DNA of 64,000 nucleotides from Polaromonas sp. JS666 (GCF_900103405.1 NZ_FNHX01000004.1:124001-188000); one strand, 5' to 3'; shown: positions 21,910 through 32,019, counted from the first letter of the stretch. Numbers and translations: made by a program. The notes: a model not told the origin generated them from the letters alone.

Positions 21910-24864
21910 ATGACCCTTGTTGATGCAGGATTGAAGGAAACCCGCTCGACCTGCCCTTATTGCGGTGTCGGCTGCGGCGTAGTGATCGAATCGCAAGGCG
22001 AGCAGATCACCGGCGTGCGCGGCGACCCCGACCACCCCGCCAACTTCGGCCGGCTCTGCACCAAGGGTTCCACGCTGGCGCTCACCGCCTCTGCCGCCGT
22101 CACGCGGCAAACGCGGCTGCTGCAGCCCATGCGGCGCGAGCACCGCCACGAAGCGGCCAAGCCGGTGTCCTGGGACAGCGCGCTGGGTTTTGCCAGCGAA
22201 AACTTTGCGCAGATCATCCGCGACCACGGCCCCGACGCGGTGGGCTTTTACATTTCAGGCCAGTTGCTGACCGAGGACTATTACGTCTTCAACAAGCTGG
22301 CCAAGGGCCTGATAGGCACCAACAACGTCGACACCAATTCGCGCCTGTGCATGAGCAGCGCGGTGGCCGGCTACAAGCAGACGCTGGGCGCCGACGCGCC
22401 GCCGGCCTGCTACGACGACGTCAACCATGCGCAGTGCATCTTCATCGTCGGCAGCAACACAGCCTACGCGCATCCCATCCTGTTCCGGCGCATCGAGGAC
22501 GCCAAGGCCGCCAACCCGGCGCTCAAGATCATTTTTTGCGACCCGCGCCGCACCGATACGGCCGAGATCGCCGACCTCTACCTGCCCCTGCAGCCGGGCA
22601 CCGACGTGTCGCTGTTCAACGGCATGCTGCACATCATGCTGTGGGAAGGCTGGACGGACGCGGCCTACATCGCCGCGCACACCACGGGCTTTGACGCGCT
22701 CAAGGCCACGGTGCGCGACTACACGCCCGACCTGGTGGCCGAGACCTGCGGCATCAAAAAGGAAGACCTGCTGGCCGCGGCCAGGATGTTTGCGACCTCG
22801 GCCGCCACGCTCAGCCTGTACTGCCAGGGCCTGAACCAGTCCAGCAGCGGCACGGCCAAGAACGCCGCCCTCATCAACCTGCACCTGGCCACCGGCCAGA
22901 TCGGCAAGCCCGGCGCCGGGCCGTTTTCGCTGACCGGCCAGCCCAATGCCATGGGCGGGCGCGAAGTGGGCGGCCTGGCCAACCTGCTGAGCGCGCACCG
23001 CGACCTGGCCAACCCCGCGCACCGCGCGGAAATCGCCGCCCTGTGGGGCCTGCCCTCGGTGCCGGAAAAGCCCGGCAAGACCGCGGTCGAGATGTTCCAG
23101 GCCGCCGCCGACGGCGAGATCAAGGCCTTGTGGATTGCCTGCACCAACCCGGCCCAGTCCATGCCCGACCAGGCCACCGTGCGCCGCGCGCTGGAGCGCG
23201 CCGAACTGGTGATCGTGCAGGAAGCCTTTGCCACCACCTCGAGCTGCGACTATGCCGACCTGCTGTTGCCGGCCACCACCTGGGGCGAAAAAACCGGCAC
23301 GGTGACCAACAGCGAGCGCCGCATCAGCCGCGTGCGCCCGGCCGTGGCCGCGCCCGGCGAAACGCGCCATGACTGGGCCATCGTGGTGGACTTCGCGCAG
23401 CGGCTGGAAAAGCTGCTGAAGGCGGGCAGCCAGGCCTCTGCCCCCGAGGCAGCCATACCTGAGGGCCCACCCGCCCTCCCCCGTGCCACGCTCTTCCCCT
23501 ACCCCCTGGGCGACGCCGCCCTGGGCGTGGAAGTCATCTGGAACGAACACCGCGAATCCACACGCGGCCGCGACCTGGACATCACCGGCCTGAGCTACGA
23601 ATTGCTCGAGGAAGCGCCGCGGCAGTGGCCCTTCAAGCCCGGCGAGAGCGCGGGCAAGGCCCGGCTTTATGAAGACGGCGTGTTCCCCACCGCCGACGGC
23701 AAGGCGCGCTTTGCCAACACCGTCTACAAGCCGGTGGCCGAGCCGCGCGAGTCGCGCTTCCCGTTTTCGCTGACCACCGGCCGGCTGCGCGACCAGTGGC
23801 ACGGCATGAGCCGCACCGGCACCCTGGGCCGGCTGTTCGGCCATGTGGCCGAGCCGTCCGTGCAGATGAATGCCCAGGACATGGCGCGCCGCCTGCTGAA
23901 AGACGGCGACCTGGTCCACGTGACCTCCAAGCGCGGCTCCATCATCGTGCCGCTGCAGGCTTCACCCGAGGTAGCGGTGAGCCAGGCTTTTATCGCCATG
24001 CACTGGGGCGAGGAATACCTGAGCGGGCAATCCACCAACGGCGCCACACTGGCCGGCGTCAATGCGATCACCACCTCGGCCTACTGCCCCACGTCCAAGC
24101 AGCCCGAACTCAAACATGCCGCGGTCAAGATCCTCAAGGCCGACATGCCCTGGACGCTGCTGGCCATGGCCTGGCTGCCAGGCGGCGAAGTGCTGGCCGC
24201 GCGCGAGCAGCTCAAGCCGCTGATGGCGGCTTTCCCGTTCACCAGCTGCGTGCCTTTTTCCAACAACACCGCGCTGGCCGACCAGGGCCGTGAGCGCTCC
24301 GGCCTGCTGTTCCGCGCGGCCGGCCACGAAGCCCCGCCCGATGAATTGCTGGCCAGGCTGGAGGCCATCCTCGGCCTGGACGGTGCCGAGGTGCTGCGCT
24401 ACGCCGACCGCAAAAAAGGCCAGCGGCGTACCGTGCGGCTGCTGCGCAAGGATGACGCGGCCGAGCTCGCCGGCTTTGTGCTGGCCGGCGACACCAGCGC
24501 CCAGGCCTGGATCAAGACCTTGCTGCAGGACGAGCTGCCGGCGCAGGCCTACGGCCGGCTGCTGCTGCTGCCCGGCGCCAAGCCGCCGGTGGCGGTGCAG
24601 TCGCGCGGCAAGCTGGTCTGCACCTGCCTCAACGTCAGCGACACGGCCATCGACGAACACCTGGCACTGGTGGCCGGTGGCGGGGGCGGCGGCGGCCACC
24701 TGCACACCGACGAGGAGCGGCTGGCATCGCTGCAGGCGACGCTCAAATGCGGCACCAATTGCGGCTCCTGCGTGCCCGAACTCAAGCGCCGCGTGCGCTC
24801 GGCGCGCAGCGAGGAACAAGCCGCCGCGCCACGCACCGTGATCCCTATCCGGCAGCTCGCTTAA
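21910..24864 (+). CDS. nasA: Assimilatory nitrate reductase, catalytic molybdopterin subunit
   Basis: A 984-residue bis-MGD enzyme that reduces nitrate to nitrite in the cytosol. The N-terminal [4Fe-4S] motif is CPYCGVGCGV with a further Cys in RLCTKGS. Molybdopterin oxidoreductase signatures include STGTAKNAALINLHLATGQI-like text and GPFSLTGQPNAMGGREVGG; the dinucleotide-binding domain starts near FSLTTGRLRDQWHGMSRTG. A C-terminal BFD-like [2Fe-2S] domain (VCTCLNVSD, LKCGTNCGSCVPELKR) is fused, as in Klebsiella-type NasA. No separate reductase subunit (NasB/NasC) is encoded nearby, so the electron donor is not evident from the window. Confidence 0.95.
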   Translation: MTLVDAGLKETRSTCPYCGVGCGVVIESQGEQITGVRGDPDHPANFGRLCTKGSTLALTASAAVTRQTRLLQPMRREHRHEAAKPVSWDSALGFASENFAQIIRDHGPDAVGFYISGQLLTEDYYVFNKLAKGLIGTNNVDTNSRLCMSSAVAGYKQTLGADAPPACYDDVNHAQCIFIVGSNTAYAHPILFRRIEDAKAANPALKIIFCDPRRTDTAEIADLYLPLQPGTDVSLFNGMLHIMLWEGWTDAAYIAAHTTGFDALKATVRDYTPDLVAETCGIKKEDLLAAARMFATSAATLSLYCQGLNQSSSGTAKNAALINLHLATGQIGKPGAGPFSLTGQPNAMGGREVGGLANLLSAHRDLANPAHRAEIAALWGLPSVPEKPGKTAVEMFQAAADGEIKALWIACTNPAQSMPDQATVRRALERAELVIVQEAFATTSSCDYADLLLPATTWGEKTGTVTNSERRISRVRPAVAAPGETRHDWAIVVDFAQRLEKLLKAGSQASAPEAAIPEGPPALPRATLFPYPLGDAALGVEVIWNEHRESTRGRDLDITGLSYELLEEAPRQWPFKPGESAGKARLYEDGVFPTADGKARFANTVYKPVAEPRESRFPFSLTTGRLRDQWHGMSRTGTLGRLFGHVAEPSVQMNAQDMARRLLKDGDLVHVTSKRGSIIVPLQASPEVAVSQAFIAMHWGEEYLSGQSTNGATLAGVNAITTSAYCPTSKQPELKHAAVKILKADMPWTLLAMAWLPGGEVLAAREQLKPLMAAFPFTSCVPFSNNTALADQGRERSGLLFRAAGHEAPPDELLARLEAILGLDGAEVLRYADRKKGQRRTVRLLRKDDAAELAGFVLAGDTSAQAWIKTLLQDELPAQAYGRLLLLPGAKPPVAVQSRGKLVCTCLNVSDTAIDEHLALVAGGGGGGGHLHTDEERLASLQATLKCGTNCGSCVPELKRRVRSARSEEQAAAPRTVIPIRQLA

Positions 24865-24907
24865 GCTCATAACAAGAAGTTATCTGCATTCGCAGACAAT
24901 CACGCTT

Positions 24908-25816
24908 ATGGGCATTAGCCAATACATCAAGGAAATCGGCCGCGGCAAGGACGGCGCCCGCGCCCTCACGCGCGAGCAGGCCGCCGACCTGCTGGGCCAG
25001 GTGCTGGACGGCAGCGTGACCGACCTGGAAATCGGCGGCTTTTGCCTGGCCATGCGCATCAAGGGCGAAACGCCCGAAGAAATGGCGGGCTTCCTCGAGG
25101 CGCTGCAGCAGCGCCTGGCGCATTTCCCCGCCGGCGAAACCCCCACCGTGGTGCTGCCCAGCTACAACGGCGCGCGCAAGCTGCCGGTGCTCACGCCCCT
25201 GCTGGCCCTGTTGCTGGCGCGCGAGGGCGTGCCCGTCCTGGTGCACGGCACGCCCACCGAAACCAGCCGGGTGTTTGCCTCGGAAGTGCTACAGGCCCTG
25301 GGCATCCATGCGCTGGCGGCGGTGCGCAAGATCGGGAGCGGCGAAGCCGTTTTCGCGCCCACCGAGCTGCTGCTGCCGTCGCTGAAACGCCTGCTCGACG
25401 TGCGCCGCGCCGTGGGCCTGCGCAACCCGGCGCACAGCCTGGTCAAGATCATGAGCCCCTGCCTGGGCAAAAGCCTGGTGGTGAGCAGCTACACACACCC
25501 GGAATACGCCATCTCGATGGCGCAGACCTTCGAGTTGACAGGCGCCAATGCGATGCTGCTGCGCGGCACCGAAGGCGAAGGCGTGGCCGATGCGCGCCGC
25601 ATGCCGCAAATGGAGGCTTTCATAGGCGGAAAGCGCTCGCTGCTGCAGGAAACCCAGGCCGGCACGCTGGCCACCCTGCCCGAGCTGCCCAGGACGGTGG
25701 ACGCCGCCGCCACCGCGGCCTATATTCAATCGGTGCTGGCCGGCGACAAACCCGTGCCGCCATCGATTGCGCGGCAGGTGGAACATATCTTGCACTTGTT
25801 GCCCCAAATCAAATGA
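24908..25816 (+). CDS. ybiB: YbiB family protein (TrpD2-like, glycosyltransferase-family fold)
   Basis: A 302-residue member of the YbiB/TrpD2 family, related to anthranilate phosphoribosyltransferase. The N-terminal helices (YIKEIGRGKDGARALTREQA, then GGFCLAMRIKGETPEEM) match the family, and the central domain has PVLVHGTPTETSRVFASEVL and NPAHSLVKIMSPC. The catalytic glycine-rich loop of true TrpD is not evident; E. coli YbiB is reported to bind nucleic acid rather than make tryptophan. It follows nasA by 43 bp and overlaps cobA by 4 bp, so it rides in the nitrate operon; its role there is unknown. Confidence 0.85.
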   Translation: MGISQYIKEIGRGKDGARALTREQAADLLGQVLDGSVTDLEIGGFCLAMRIKGETPEEMAGFLEALQQRLAHFPAGETPTVVLPSYNGARKLPVLTPLLALLLAREGVPVLVHGTPTETSRVFASEVLQALGIHALAAVRKIGSGEAVFAPTELLLPSLKRLLDVRRAVGLRNPAHSLVKIMSPCLGKSLVVSSYTHPEYAISMAQTFELTGANAMLLRGTEGEGVADARRMPQMEAFIGGKRSLLQETQAGTLATLPELPRTVDAAATAAYIQSVLAGDKPVPPSIARQVEHILHLLPQIK

Positions 25817-26589
25817 CCACCATGAACCACGGAAAAGTCACCCTCGTAGGCGCCGGCCCCGGCGACCCGGAACTGCTGACCCTCAAGGCCCTGAAGGCGA
25901 TACAGCGCGCGACCGTGCTGCTGGTGGACGACCTCGTGAGCGACGAGATCGTGGCCTTCGCGCGGCCCGAGGCGCGCATCGTCTACGTCGGCAAGCGCGG
26001 CGGCTGCAAATCCACGCCCCAGGCCTTTATTGAAAAACTCATGTTGATGGCCGCCCGCGAGGGCGAGGACGTGGTCCGGCTCAAGGGCGGCGACCCCTTC
26101 ATCTTCGGCCGCGGCGGCGAAGAGGTCGAGCACCTGCGGGCTGCCGGCATTGAGGTGGAAATCGTCAACGGCATCACGGCTGGCCTGGCCGCCGTCACCT
26201 CGCTGGGCGTGCCGCTCACGCACCGCCAGCATGCGCACGGCGTGGTCTTCGTCACCGGCCATGCCAAGCCCGGCGACAGCGGCACCGACTGGAAGGCCCT
26301 GGCCGCCACCGCGCACAGCGCGCGCCTCACGCTGGTGATTTACATGGGCGTCAGCGGCGCCGAACGCATCCAGGATGAGCTGCTGGCCGGCCTGCCGGCC
26401 GCCACGCCGGTCGCCGTGGTCCAGAACGCCTCGCTGGCGACGCAGCGCCACATCACCACCACGCTGGGCGAGCTGGCAAGCGCGATACGCGAGGCCGGCC
26501 TCGCCAGCCCCTCGGTCATCGTCGTGGGCGACGTGGTCGGCGGTGTGGCCCTGGCGGCCGCACACCCCGAAGCCGTGCGCGCGGCCTGA
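25813..26589 (+). CDS. cobA: Uroporphyrinogen-III C-methyltransferase
   Basis: Methylates uroporphyrinogen III at C2 and C7 with SAM to make precorrin-2, the precursor of siroheme needed by NirB. The 258-residue protein has VTLVGAGPGDPELLTLKAL, the RLKGGDPFIFGRGGEE motif and VNGITAGLAAVTSLGVPLTH, all family signatures. It lacks the N-terminal dehydrogenase/ferrochelatase domain of CysG, so siroheme completion must use another enzyme outside the window. The ATG at 25813 overlaps the ybiB stop (ATGA); an ATG at 25822 is possible. Confidence 0.95.
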   Translation: MTTMNHGKVTLVGAGPGDPELLTLKALKAIQRATVLLVDDLVSDEIVAFARPEARIVYVGKRGGCKSTPQAFIEKLMLMAAREGEDVVRLKGGDPFIFGRGGEEVEHLRAAGIEVEIVNGITAGLAAVTSLGVPLTHRQHAHGVVFVTGHAKPGDSGTDWKALAATAHSARLTLVIYMGVSGAERIQDELLAGLPAATPVAVVQNASLATQRHITTTLGELASAIREAGLASPSVIVVGDVVGGVALAAAHPEAVRAA

Positions 26590-26656
26590 GCCGCGCCGGC
26601 GTCACGGCGCTGTCACGCAAGCGCCCTAAGCTCCCGGTCTTTCGACTGGAGCAAAG

Positions 26657-27649
26657 ATGTCCCACCGTTTCCTGGCCGGCGCGCTGCTGGCGCTCGGCAT
26701 GGCCTGCGCGCAGGCGCAAAGTTTTTCATTCGGCCTCTGGGGCGACATGCCCTACCAAAAAGCCGGCGACGACCCGAAAATCCCCGCGCTGCTCAAAAGC
26801 ATCAACCAGTCGGACATCGCCTTCTCGATCTACGACGGCGACATCAAGGACGGCAGCTCCAAATGCACCGAGGACATCTATGCCTCGGCGCTGGCCATGT
26901 TCGGCGAGCTGAAAAAGCCCGTGGTCTACGTGCCCGGCGACAACGAATGGACGGACTGCCACCGCCTCAACAACGGCGGTTACGACGCGCTGGAGCGCCT
27001 GGACTACCTGCGCAAAACCATGTTCCCGACCACCCGCAGCCTGGGCAAGCGCAGCATGGCGCTGGCCCACCAGGCCTCGCTGGGCGAAAAATTCGTCGAG
27101 AACACGCGGTTTGCCCACCAGGGCATCGTGTTCGCGACGCTGAATGTGCCGGGCAGCAACAACAACAAAATCCTGGACGAAAAAGACTGCACCCAGAAAA
27201 GCGCTCGCACCGCGGCCCAGTGCGAGGCCTCCAACGCCGAATATCTGGAGCGCGACGCGGCCAATGTGCGCTGGATGCAGGAGGCCTTCTCCCAGGCGAA
27301 GGCCGGCAAGGCGCGCGGCCTTGCTTTGGTGATCCAGGCCGACCCCGGCTTTGACTTGCCGGAAACCGAGGGCATCGACGAAAGCCAGGCGCCCGGGGTC
27401 AGCGGCTACCGCAACTTCATCAGCAAGCTCATCACCGAAACGGAACAGTTCGCCGGGCAGGTGCTGCTGGTGCACGGCGACACGCATTTCTTCAAGGTCG
27501 ACAAGCCGCTCTACAGCCCCACCAGGCTGCTGGCCAACCTCACGCGCCTGCAGACCTTCGGCAGCCCGCTGATCCACTGGGTGCGCGTCAGCGTGGAGGC
27601 CAAGAACCCCAATGTGTTCACAGTCCAGCCCGTCATCGTGAAACAGTGA
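26657..27649 (+). CDS. Secreted calcineurin-like metallophosphatase
   Basis: A 330-residue protein with a signal peptide (MSHRFLAGALLALGMACAQA). Metal-binding motifs of the calcineurin-like superfamily are visible in order: FGLWGDMPY, SIYDGDIKDG, YVPGDNEWTDC and LLVHGDTHFF. It therefore probably acts in the periplasm as a phosphoesterase; the substrate is unknown. It has its own ribosome site (GGAGCAAAG) and is 67 bp after cobA. No partner genes are evident. Confidence 0.75.
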   Translation: MSHRFLAGALLALGMACAQAQSFSFGLWGDMPYQKAGDDPKIPALLKSINQSDIAFSIYDGDIKDGSSKCTEDIYASALAMFGELKKPVVYVPGDNEWTDCHRLNNGGYDALERLDYLRKTMFPTTRSLGKRSMALAHQASLGEKFVENTRFAHQGIVFATLNVPGSNNNKILDEKDCTQKSARTAAQCEASNAEYLERDAANVRWMQEAFSQAKAGKARGLALVIQADPGFDLPETEGIDESQAPGVSGYRNFISKLITETEQFAGQVLLVHGDTHFFKVDKPLYSPTRLLANLTRLQTFGSPLIHWVRVSVEAKNPNVFTVQPVIVKQ

Positions 27650-27743
27650 CGAGGCGGCGGGCCGGCCGGCGAGGGCCGGCCCCGAATCCGGCGTGCGCGG
27701 CTACACTCCCGAAGTCAAAAACAACGGCAGAGGGAAAGACGCG

Positions 27744-28868
27744 ATGCTCGACAAACTCAACGAACTGACGGAAAGCCACGGCGAGCTGCGCCCCGGCAGC
27801 GGCATCATGAGCGGCGTGATCGCGCTGAGCCTGGGCGTGCTGTGCTTTCTGGGCGTGCTGGCTTTTCATTTCCCCGAGTACCTGACCACGCCCGAACTGC
27901 GCAAGAGCTACAACGTCGACGTGATCCGTATCGTGATGTTCACCTCGCTGGTGATTGCCGGCGGCATCTCGCTGGTCAACATCATCTTCAACCGCTCGCG
28001 CTGGCTGGCCGGCGCGGCCTTTTTGCTGGTCGCGGCCACGGCGCTGCTGGGCGGCCACAAGGTGCCGGTCAACGACTTCGCCGACAACACGCCCTACATC
28101 GGCCTGGACTGGTTCATCCTGGACCTGCTGGGCTCCTCACTGATCTTCATCTTCATTGAAAAGCTGTTCGCGCTGCGCAAGGACCAGCCGGTGTTCCGCG
28201 CCGAGTGGCAGACCGACTTCCACCACTTCATCGTCAACCACATGATCGTGGGCTTTGTGCTGCTGGCCACCAACCTGCTGGTGCACAAGTTCTTCGGCTG
28301 GGCCGCCAACGACGGCATACGCGGCTGGGTGCAGGGCCTGCCTTTCTGGGCCGGCGTGCTGCTGATCGTGCTGGTGGCCGACCTGGTGCAGTACTGGACG
28401 CACCGGGCCTACCACGAGGTGCCCGTGCTGTGGCGCCTGCATGCGGTGCACCACAGCGCCAAAAGCATGGACTGGCTGGCCGGCTCGCGCCAGCACATCC
28501 TGGAGCTGCTGCTGACACGCACACTGATCCTGGCACCCATCTATGTGCTGGGGTTTTCCAAGGAAGTGATAGACGCCTACATCGTGATCGTCGGCTTCCA
28601 GGCGGTGTTCAACCATGCCAATGTGAGCGTGCGCCTGGGCCCGCTGCGCTACCTGATCGTCACGCCCAACTTCCACCACTGGCACCACAGCCAGGATCAG
28701 GAGGCGCTGGACCGCAACTACTCGGCGCACTACGCCTTCATCGACTACCTGTTCGGCACCGCCGTCAAAAGCACCAAGCTCTGGCCCGAGCGCTACGGCG
28801 TGTTGGGCGACTACGTGCCCAACGGCTTCCTGAAACAGCTCAAGTTTCCGTTCACCTGGAAACCCTGA
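27744..28868 (+). CDS. Sterol desaturase/fatty-acid hydroxylase family membrane protein
   Basis: A 374-residue integral membrane protein of the FA_hydroxylase family, di-iron oxygenases. The histidine boxes are DFHHFIVNHM, HRAYHEVPVLWRLHAVHHS and FHHWHHSQDQ, which complete the eight-His pattern. About five membrane segments surround them. The substrate (lipid or hopanoid-type alkyl chain) cannot be told. The ATG at 27744 fits the family start; the longer upstream frame has no ribosome site. The flavoprotein gene follows after 26 bp. Confidence 0.82.
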   Translation: MLDKLNELTESHGELRPGSGIMSGVIALSLGVLCFLGVLAFHFPEYLTTPELRKSYNVDVIRIVMFTSLVIAGGISLVNIIFNRSRWLAGAAFLLVAATALLGGHKVPVNDFADNTPYIGLDWFILDLLGSSLIFIFIEKLFALRKDQPVFRAEWQTDFHHFIVNHMIVGFVLLATNLLVHKFFGWAANDGIRGWVQGLPFWAGVLLIVLVADLVQYWTHRAYHEVPVLWRLHAVHHSAKSMDWLAGSRQHILELLLTRTLILAPIYVLGFSKEVIDAYIVIVGFQAVFNHANVSVRLGPLRYLIVTPNFHHWHHSQDQEALDRNYSAHYAFIDYLFGTAVKSTKLWPERYGVLGDYVPNGFLKQLKFPFTWKP

Positions 28869-28894
28869 GCGCAACGCATGGACCAGGGGCTGAT

Positions 28895-30127
28895 TTGACG
28901 CACCAATTTGACGCCGTGGTGGTGGGCGCAGGCGCCGCCGGGCTGTTCTGCGCGGCCCAGGCGGGCCAGCGCGGCCTCAAGGTGCTGTTGCTGGACCACA
29001 GCGAAAAAGTCGCCGAAAAAATCCGCATCTCGGGCGGCGGCCGCTGCAATTTCACGAACCGCGACGCCACGCCCGCGCAGTTCCTCAGCGAGAACCCGCA
29101 CTTTTGCCGCTCGGCCCTGTCGCGCTACACGCCGCAGGACTTCATCGCCCTGCTGCAGCGCCACAACATCCCTTTCCACGAAAAGCACAAGGGCCAGCTG
29201 TTTTGCGACCGCTCGGCCGAAGACGTGATCAACATGCTGCTGGCCGAATGCGAGGCCGGTGGGGTCACGCGCTGGCAGCCCTGCAGTATCCAGAGCCTCA
29301 AAGGCCCCCAGGAGACGGGCGGCAACTACGAGCTTCAGAGCAACCGCGGCCTGATCACCGCGCCGCAGGTGGTGATCGCCACCGGCGGCCTGTCGATTCC
29401 CAAGATAGGCGCCACCGACTTCGGCTACCGCATCGCGAAACAGTTCGGCCTGCGCCTGGTGGAGCCGCGCGCTGCACTGGTGCCGCTGACCTTTGACGGC
29501 CAAGGCTGGGCACCCTATGCCCAGCTGGCCGGCCTGGCGCTACCGGTGCTGATAGAAACCAGCCCGGCCGACGCCACACCCAAACAGCGCAGAAAAGCCG
29601 TGGTGTTCTCGGAAGACCTGCTGTTCACCCACCGCGGCCTCAGCGGCCCGGCCGTGCTGCAGATCTCCAGCTTCTGGCGCGAAGGCCAACCGATACGCAT
29701 CAATCTCGCCCCAGGCGTGGACCTGCCTAACCTGCTACTGCGCGCCAAGGCCACGTCCAGAAAACTCATCGCTAACGAACTCGCGGCCCTGGTGCCCAGC
29801 CGCCTGGCCGACGCCTGGATCAGCACCGACCCTGCGCTGCAAAAACCTATCAGCGAAGCGACCGACAAGGCGCTGCTGGGCCTGGCCCAGCGCCTGGCGG
29901 ACTGGGAACTCACACCCAACGGCTCCGAAGGCTACAAAAAAGCCGAAGTCACCGTGGGCGGCGTAGACACCCGCGACCTGTCCTCCCAGACCCTGGAATC
30001 CAAGCAGCCGGGCCTCTATTTCATAGGCGAAGTCGTCGACGTCACCGGCTGGCTGGGCGGCTACAACTTCCAGTGGGCCTGGGCCTCCGCGCACGCCTGC
30101 GCGCAAGCGCTGACACCGGCACGCTAG
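28895..30127 (+). CDS. NAD(P)/FAD-dependent oxidoreductase, YhiN/HI0933 family
   Basis: A 410-residue flavoprotein. The N-terminal FAD site is VVVGAGAAGLFCAAQAGQ, followed by the family motif EKIRISGGGRCNFTNRD and, at the C-terminus, QPGLYFIGEVVDVTGWLGGYN, all diagnostic of YhiN/HI0933-like proteins of unclear physiological role. No in-frame ATG is found near the conserved start, so a TTG at 28895 with AGGGG six bases upstream is preferred. It overlaps the end of the AraC gene by 4 bp, tail to tail. Confidence 0.88.
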   Translation: MTHQFDAVVVGAGAAGLFCAAQAGQRGLKVLLLDHSEKVAEKIRISGGGRCNFTNRDATPAQFLSENPHFCRSALSRYTPQDFIALLQRHNIPFHEKHKGQLFCDRSAEDVINMLLAECEAGGVTRWQPCSIQSLKGPQETGGNYELQSNRGLITAPQVVIATGGLSIPKIGATDFGYRIAKQFGLRLVEPRAALVPLTFDGQGWAPYAQLAGLALPVLIETSPADATPKQRRKAVVFSEDLLFTHRGLSGPAVLQISSFWREGQPIRINLAPGVDLPNLLLRAKATSRKLIANELAALVPSRLADAWISTDPALQKPISEATDKALLGLAQRLADWELTPNGSEGYKKAEVTVGGVDTRDLSSQTLESKQPGLYFIGEVVDVTGWLGGYNFQWAWASAHACAQALTPAR

Positions 30128-30951
30128 GCCTGCTGGGCCAGCTTCCACTCGCGCGGCGACAGGCCGCTTTGCGCCTTGAAGGCGCGCGACAGCGCCGCCT
30201 CGCTGCCATACCCGACCTCAGCGGCAATCAGCTTGAGCGGCCGCCCACGGCGCAGCGCCTGCTGCGCCAGACCCACCCGCCAGCGCTGCAAATACGCGCC
30301 GGGCGTGCAGCCGACCGTATCGCGGAACTGGTTGGCGAACACACTGCGCGACATGCCCGCTTGATCGGCGAGCGCTTCCAGGCTCCACGCTTGCCCGGGA
30401 TTCTGGTGCATCGCGACAAGCGCGTGGCGCAAACGCAGGTGCGAGAGCCCCGCCAGCATGCCGGAGCGGGTTTCGCCGCTTTCCATGAGGTGCCGCAGCA
30501 CCTGGATCAACACCACATCAAAAAGCCGGCCCAGCAGCGCCTGCCGGCCGCAGCGCTGCTCAAAAGCCTCCTCGAACAGCAGTTGCAGGACACCGGCGGC
30601 GCCCTCGATCTGCGCCAGCGGCAGGTACACAAAGGACGGCAGCGCCGCAACGATCGGGTTGGCCGCGCCGCCCTCAAAACGCAGGTGAGCGCATACAAAG
30701 TCGGCGCCACGCCGGGTATCTGTGATGAAGCGGTGCGCCATCGGCCTTGGGTAAAGCAGCAGGCAGGGGCCGCTGACACGCATCACCTCGGCGCCGCCAT
30801 GGCTGATGCCGACTTCGCCGCTGCGCACGAGGTGAAGCTGGCCGGTGCCCTCATCGTCGCCCAGCTCGTTGACGCCGCAAAGTGCGCCCGAATGGAACAC
30901 ATTCGCGCTCACCGAAAAATGCTGCAACAAGGCCTCTAGCCGGTCGCCCAT
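30124..30951 (-). CDS. AraC-family transcriptional regulator
   Basis: A 275-residue regulator with an N-terminal cupin-like ligand domain (HSGALCGVNELGDDEGTGQLH onward) and two C-terminal helix-turn-helix units (WSLEALADQAGMSRSVFANQF and LIAAEVGYGSEAALSRAFK). It is divergent from the alpha/beta hydrolase gene at 31060, separated by an A+T-rich 108-bp region, so it probably controls that gene and itself. The inducer is unknown. Confidence 0.88.
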   Translation of the reverse strand: MGDRLEALLQHFSVSANVFHSGALCGVNELGDDEGTGQLHLVRSGEVGISHGGAEVMRVSGPCLLLYPRPMAHRFITDTRRGADFVCAHLRFEGGAANPIVAALPSFVYLPLAQIEGAAGVLQLLFEEAFEQRCGRQALLGRLFDVVLIQVLRHLMESGETRSGMLAGLSHLRLRHALVAMHQNPGQAWSLEALADQAGMSRSVFANQFRDTVGCTPGAYLQRWRVGLAQQALRRGRPLKLIAAEVGYGSEAALSRAFKAQSGLSPREWKLAQQA

Positions 30952-31059
30952 AAATACTCTAGATCAATTTTTCAGGATTATTAAGCACTTATCGTATTTT
31001 GTGAAGCGTAAAGTTCGTTCTGTCGATTCCGACTTGTTGCAACCCTCAAAGGAACAGCC

Positions 31060-32016
31060 ATGAACGCTCTCACCCGTATCGCCGCCGCCACTGCACTGGC
31101 CGCCGCCGTCACCGCCGTCACCGCCAGCCCCGCGATGGCCGCAGGCGCCGCCGCGCCGCAATCAGCGGTGTCCGCCGCACGCAGCGCCAGCTACGTCACC
31201 ACCCAGGACGGCGTGCAAATCTATTACAAGGACTGGGGCCCCAAGAATGGCCCCGTGGTGAGCTTTAGCCACGGCTGGCCGCTCAACTCGGACAGCTGGG
31301 AATCGCAAATGATTTTCCTGGCCTCAAAAGGTTACCGCGTCATCGCCCATGACCGGCGCGGCCACGGGCGTTCCAGCCAGCCGTGGGACGGCAACGACAT
31401 GGACCATTACGCCGCCGACCTCGCGGCGGTGATCGACACGCTGGGCGTGAAAGACGTGACGCTGGTGGGTTTTTCGACCGGTGGCGGCGAGGTGGCGCGT
31501 TATATCGGCCGTTATGGCACCGCGAAGGTCAAAAAAGCGGTGCTGGTCAGCGCCGTGCCGCCCCTGATGCTGAAGACGGCGGCCAACCCGGGCGGCCTGC
31601 CGATCGAGGTGTTCGACGGCATTCGCCAGGGCGAACTGGCCAATCGTTCGCAGCTTTACCTGGACATCGCCTCGGGCCCGTTTTTCGGCTTCAACCGCCC
31701 CGGCGCCAAGGTCTCGCAAGGTTTGATCCAGTCGTTCTGGGTGCAGGGCATGCAGGCGGGCCACAAGAACACCTATGACTCGATCGCGGCTTTCTCGGCC
31801 ACCGACTTCACCGAGGACCTCAAGCGCTTTAACGTGCCGACCCTGGTGATCCACGGCGACGATGACCAGATCGTGCCAATCGACGCCTCCGGCCGCGCAG
31901 CCGCGAAACTGGTGAAAAACGCCAGGCTGATCGTCTACCCCGGTGCGCCGCACGGCCTGGCCGATACCCACAAGGAGCGGCTCAACCAGGATTTGCTGGC
32001 TTTCATCCGAGAATAG
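31060..32016 (+). CDS. Exported alpha/beta hydrolase, non-haem haloperoxidase/arylesterase-like
   Basis: A 318-residue protein with a signal peptide ([20 protein letters not shown] to about Ala32). The hydrolase core resembles cofactor-free haloperoxidases/perhydrolases: [32 protein letters not shown], the nucleophile in [19 protein letters not shown], the acid in [11 protein letters not shown] and the His in [12 protein letters not shown]. The true reaction could be esterase, dehalogenase-like or perhydrolase. AAAGGAA ribosome site. Likely controlled by the divergent AraC regulator. Confidence 0.85.
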   Translation: MNALTRIAAATALAAAVTAVTASPAMAAGAAAPQSAVSAARSASYVTTQDGVQIYYKDWGPKNGPVVSFSHGWPLNSDSWESQMIFLASKGYRVIAHDRRGHGRSSQPWDGNDMDHYAADLAAVIDTLGVKDVTLVGFSTGGGEVARYIGRYGTAKVKKAVLVSAVPPLMLKTAANPGGLPIEVFDGIRQGELANRSQLYLDIASGPFFGFNRPGAKVSQGLIQSFWVQGMQAGHKNTYDSIAAFSATDFTEDLKRFNVPTLVIHGDDDQIVPIDASGRAAAKLVKNARLIVYPGAPHGLADTHKERLNQDLLAFIRE

Positions 32017-32019
32017 GCC

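Noticed and set aside
25042-25812. Long N-terminal extension of cobA overlapping ybiB
   Set aside because: The extension is the out-of-frame shadow of ybiB; the methyltransferase family starts at the ATG at 25813 or 25822.
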